This document shows, one piece after another, positions 62,850 to 64,000 of a stretch of DNA of 64,000 bases. Source of the DNA: Mesostigma viride (lineage: Eukaryota; Streptophyta; Mesostigmatophyceae; Mesostigmatales; Mesostigmataceae); contig RPFO01000256.1 in assembly GCA_009746045.1 (NCBI GenBank), positions 2,436,943 to 2,500,942 on the forward strand, written 5' to 3'. The notes under the pieces are model-generated. The model had not been told where the DNA came from. It ran no database searches and saw nothing but the letters and a program-made list of their open reading frames with translations. A program made the translations under genes and the position numbers. Position 1 is the stretch's first letter. Every line of letters starts with the position of its first letter.

Positions 62850-63865
62850 AGCCTAGCTGGCACCAAGCCCGCCCAGCCTGCAAGGACGTTTTGTCCTCAC
62901 CTGGCGTGCCCCAGGCCGCGCGCGGCAGGGCCGCCACCCGTGGACTAAGTTCCGTGATAGACTAAGTAGGCATGGACATGAGTGCTACGCTAGACGAGAC
63001 GGCTCACACCTGGGCACTGAACCTCCTGGTTTGTCTGTAATAATATGGAAGCATTTGGCTCGCAAGGATAGATGGCTTAATTAGTAGTGATGAAGGAGAC
63101 TGTTACGACCTGGTTCTCCTCCACCTCGACCCCAGGACCTGACCTGTCCGAAACTAACTAACCCAGTAGAAGAAGAAACCCTGTTCTGCATTTTGAAAGA
63201 TCGTTGAACTCCCGACTCTAATGCTTTCCGATAATTGTTTCCATAAGTGAGCCATTGACACTTTTACTTAGACATCATCTGGCAATAATGTACATCCATG
63301 GTTCGATTAGCTGTAACAAGCCATATCAAAGCCAGGTCGAACTGTCAACACAAGGAAATTGCAACACCTAAATTGGCCGACAGCCCCGTGCGTGCTAGGG
63401 CCAAACATGGCCCTCGCCCGTACGATTACAGACAGCGGGTTAGATCTACGCAGGACAACATTCTAGTGCCACGTAGGGCGGCGCTGGTCCAGAACACACA
63501 GAGCGCCAACGGTCCAGGCCATAAAGTACGCAGCGCGGCGCGACTGCACCGGCCCACAGTACTGAACAATTGACACGTCACTGGACCAACTAACAACCGG
63601 TCAAAAGGATCCTAACCACACGTAAAGGTAGGAAAGACACAGTCGTAACCACGGACTGTTTCGGAATAGCTGAGGCCACCAATGACGTAAGGCCTCAATT
63701 TACGGCCGTAATAACACAGTTTGTTACGCGCCGTAACAGAGACCACGTACCCCAAGTCTGTGGCCGGGGCTCTGCGTGTGACCGCGTTTGACATTCATAG
63801 CGATTCAGGCCGTGGTGCCCACAACTGACCCTGTAACTAGGAACTAGATAGCTAAATTAAATTAA
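62850..63865 (+). mobile_element. LINE-A 3' fragment interrupted by a solo LTR
   Basis: 62,850-63,100 matches the complement of ~44,310-44,060 (AGCCTAGCTGGCACCAAGCC, CTCACCTGGCGTGCCCCAGG). 63,739-63,865 resumes with CCCAAGTCTGTGG, TTCATAGCGATTCAGGCCGT and the GTAACTAGGAACTAGATAGC word, then a short AAATT tail. RT codons are frameshifted and unusable. Confidence 0.85.
63101..63738. mobile_element. Solo LTR, 638 bp, with 5-bp target duplication
   Basis: It starts TGTTACG and ends CGTAACA, a 7-bp inverted terminal repeat with TG...CA ends. It is flanked by GAGAC at 63,096-63,100 and 63,739-63,743. The LINE-A copy at 44 kb and the fragment at 35,400 show the uninterrupted GAAGGAGACCACCC site. 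No internal region remains, so the element was lost by LTR-LTR recombination. It is unrelated to the LTRs at 25-33 kb. Confidence 0.9.
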
Positions 63866-63867
63866 AT

Positions 63868-64000
63868 TGGAACACATCTCCTGAATGATTTATCTAGTAC
63901 AAATCCGACTGGCTTGCATCACTCCCCGGCCGGACAGGAGAACTTTTGCGGTTGGATTGTAGGTGTCAGCTGGCGATGCCTTAGGATCAGGAGACGTCCG
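63868..64000 (+). mobile_element. SINE-like element, second copy, cut by the window edge
   Basis: It matches 13,082-13,210: GAATGATTTATCTAGTAC, AAATCCGACWGGCTTGCAT, ACTCCCCGG, then GGCGATGCCTTAGGATCAGG up to the last base. It follows directly on the LINE-A fragment's AAATT tail. Confidence 0.8.

Overview
This 64-kb window reads as nuclear DNA of a green alga. Only two genes look like ordinary host genes, and both point that way. One is an intronless secreted PQQ-propeller protein with a (Ser-Pro)n/poly-Pro linker like those of chlorophyte wall proteins (15,834-18,587, minus strand). The other is a 13-exon peroxisomal acyl-CoA oxidase of the plant ACX2 type (52,439-61,994, minus strand). GC-rich coding DNA next to very AT-rich (TTAA)n tracts, many microsatellites, GT-AG introns and dense retroelements all fit a repeat-rich eukaryotic nuclear genome. 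I saw no bacterial operon, organellar gene, rRNA or convincing tRNA. The species cannot be named from the sequence.

Layout. 1-2,670: two tandem arrays, a ~75-bp minisatellite with higher-order structure and a ~30-bp G-rich minisatellite. 2,690-5,070: no recognisable gene. 5,070-9,124: a DDE-transposase-like gene with at least two introns, preceded by a repeat block that shares an 18-bp motif with one of those introns. 9,669-11,634: a truncated DNA transposon with a Mutator/Kolobok-like transposase; a second member of its terminal-repeat family spans 21,596-23,890. 11,815-14,047: non-LTR retrotransposon pieces, one split by a SINE-like insertion with a clean target-site duplication. 15,834-18,587: the propeller gene. 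20,090-21,590 and 40,350-41,740: two diverged copies of a ~1.4-kb non-coding repeat.

24,070-50,945 is a retrotransposon cluster. It holds one near-complete non-LTR element (LINE-A, 43,823-49,408, minus), diverged LINE-B pieces, and several elements carrying only an ORF1-type gene (called half-LINEs here). It also holds an LTR element (25,555-33,638) with matching LTRs and a 7-bp target duplication, into which a gag-only LTR element (27,270-29,343) has been inserted. A TA-flanked MITE lies in one half-LINE. 52,439-61,994 is the acyl-CoA oxidase gene; its introns are full of microsatellites and decayed copies of the adjoining exon edges. 62,850-64,000 is another LINE-A piece containing a solo LTR, then the edge of a second SINE-like copy.

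How the parts fit together. The non-LTR elements nearly all end in (TTAA)n tracts preceded by small hairpins. The hairpins keep their pairing, and one type keeps its loop, while the stem sequence changes between families. This suggests one retrotransposition machinery recognising the 3' ends of both complete and ORF1-only elements, and inserting repeatedly into earlier (TTAA)n tails. That is the most system-like feature here. The host genes look unrelated to the mobile DNA, except that the oxidase introns have clearly been remodelled by local duplication.
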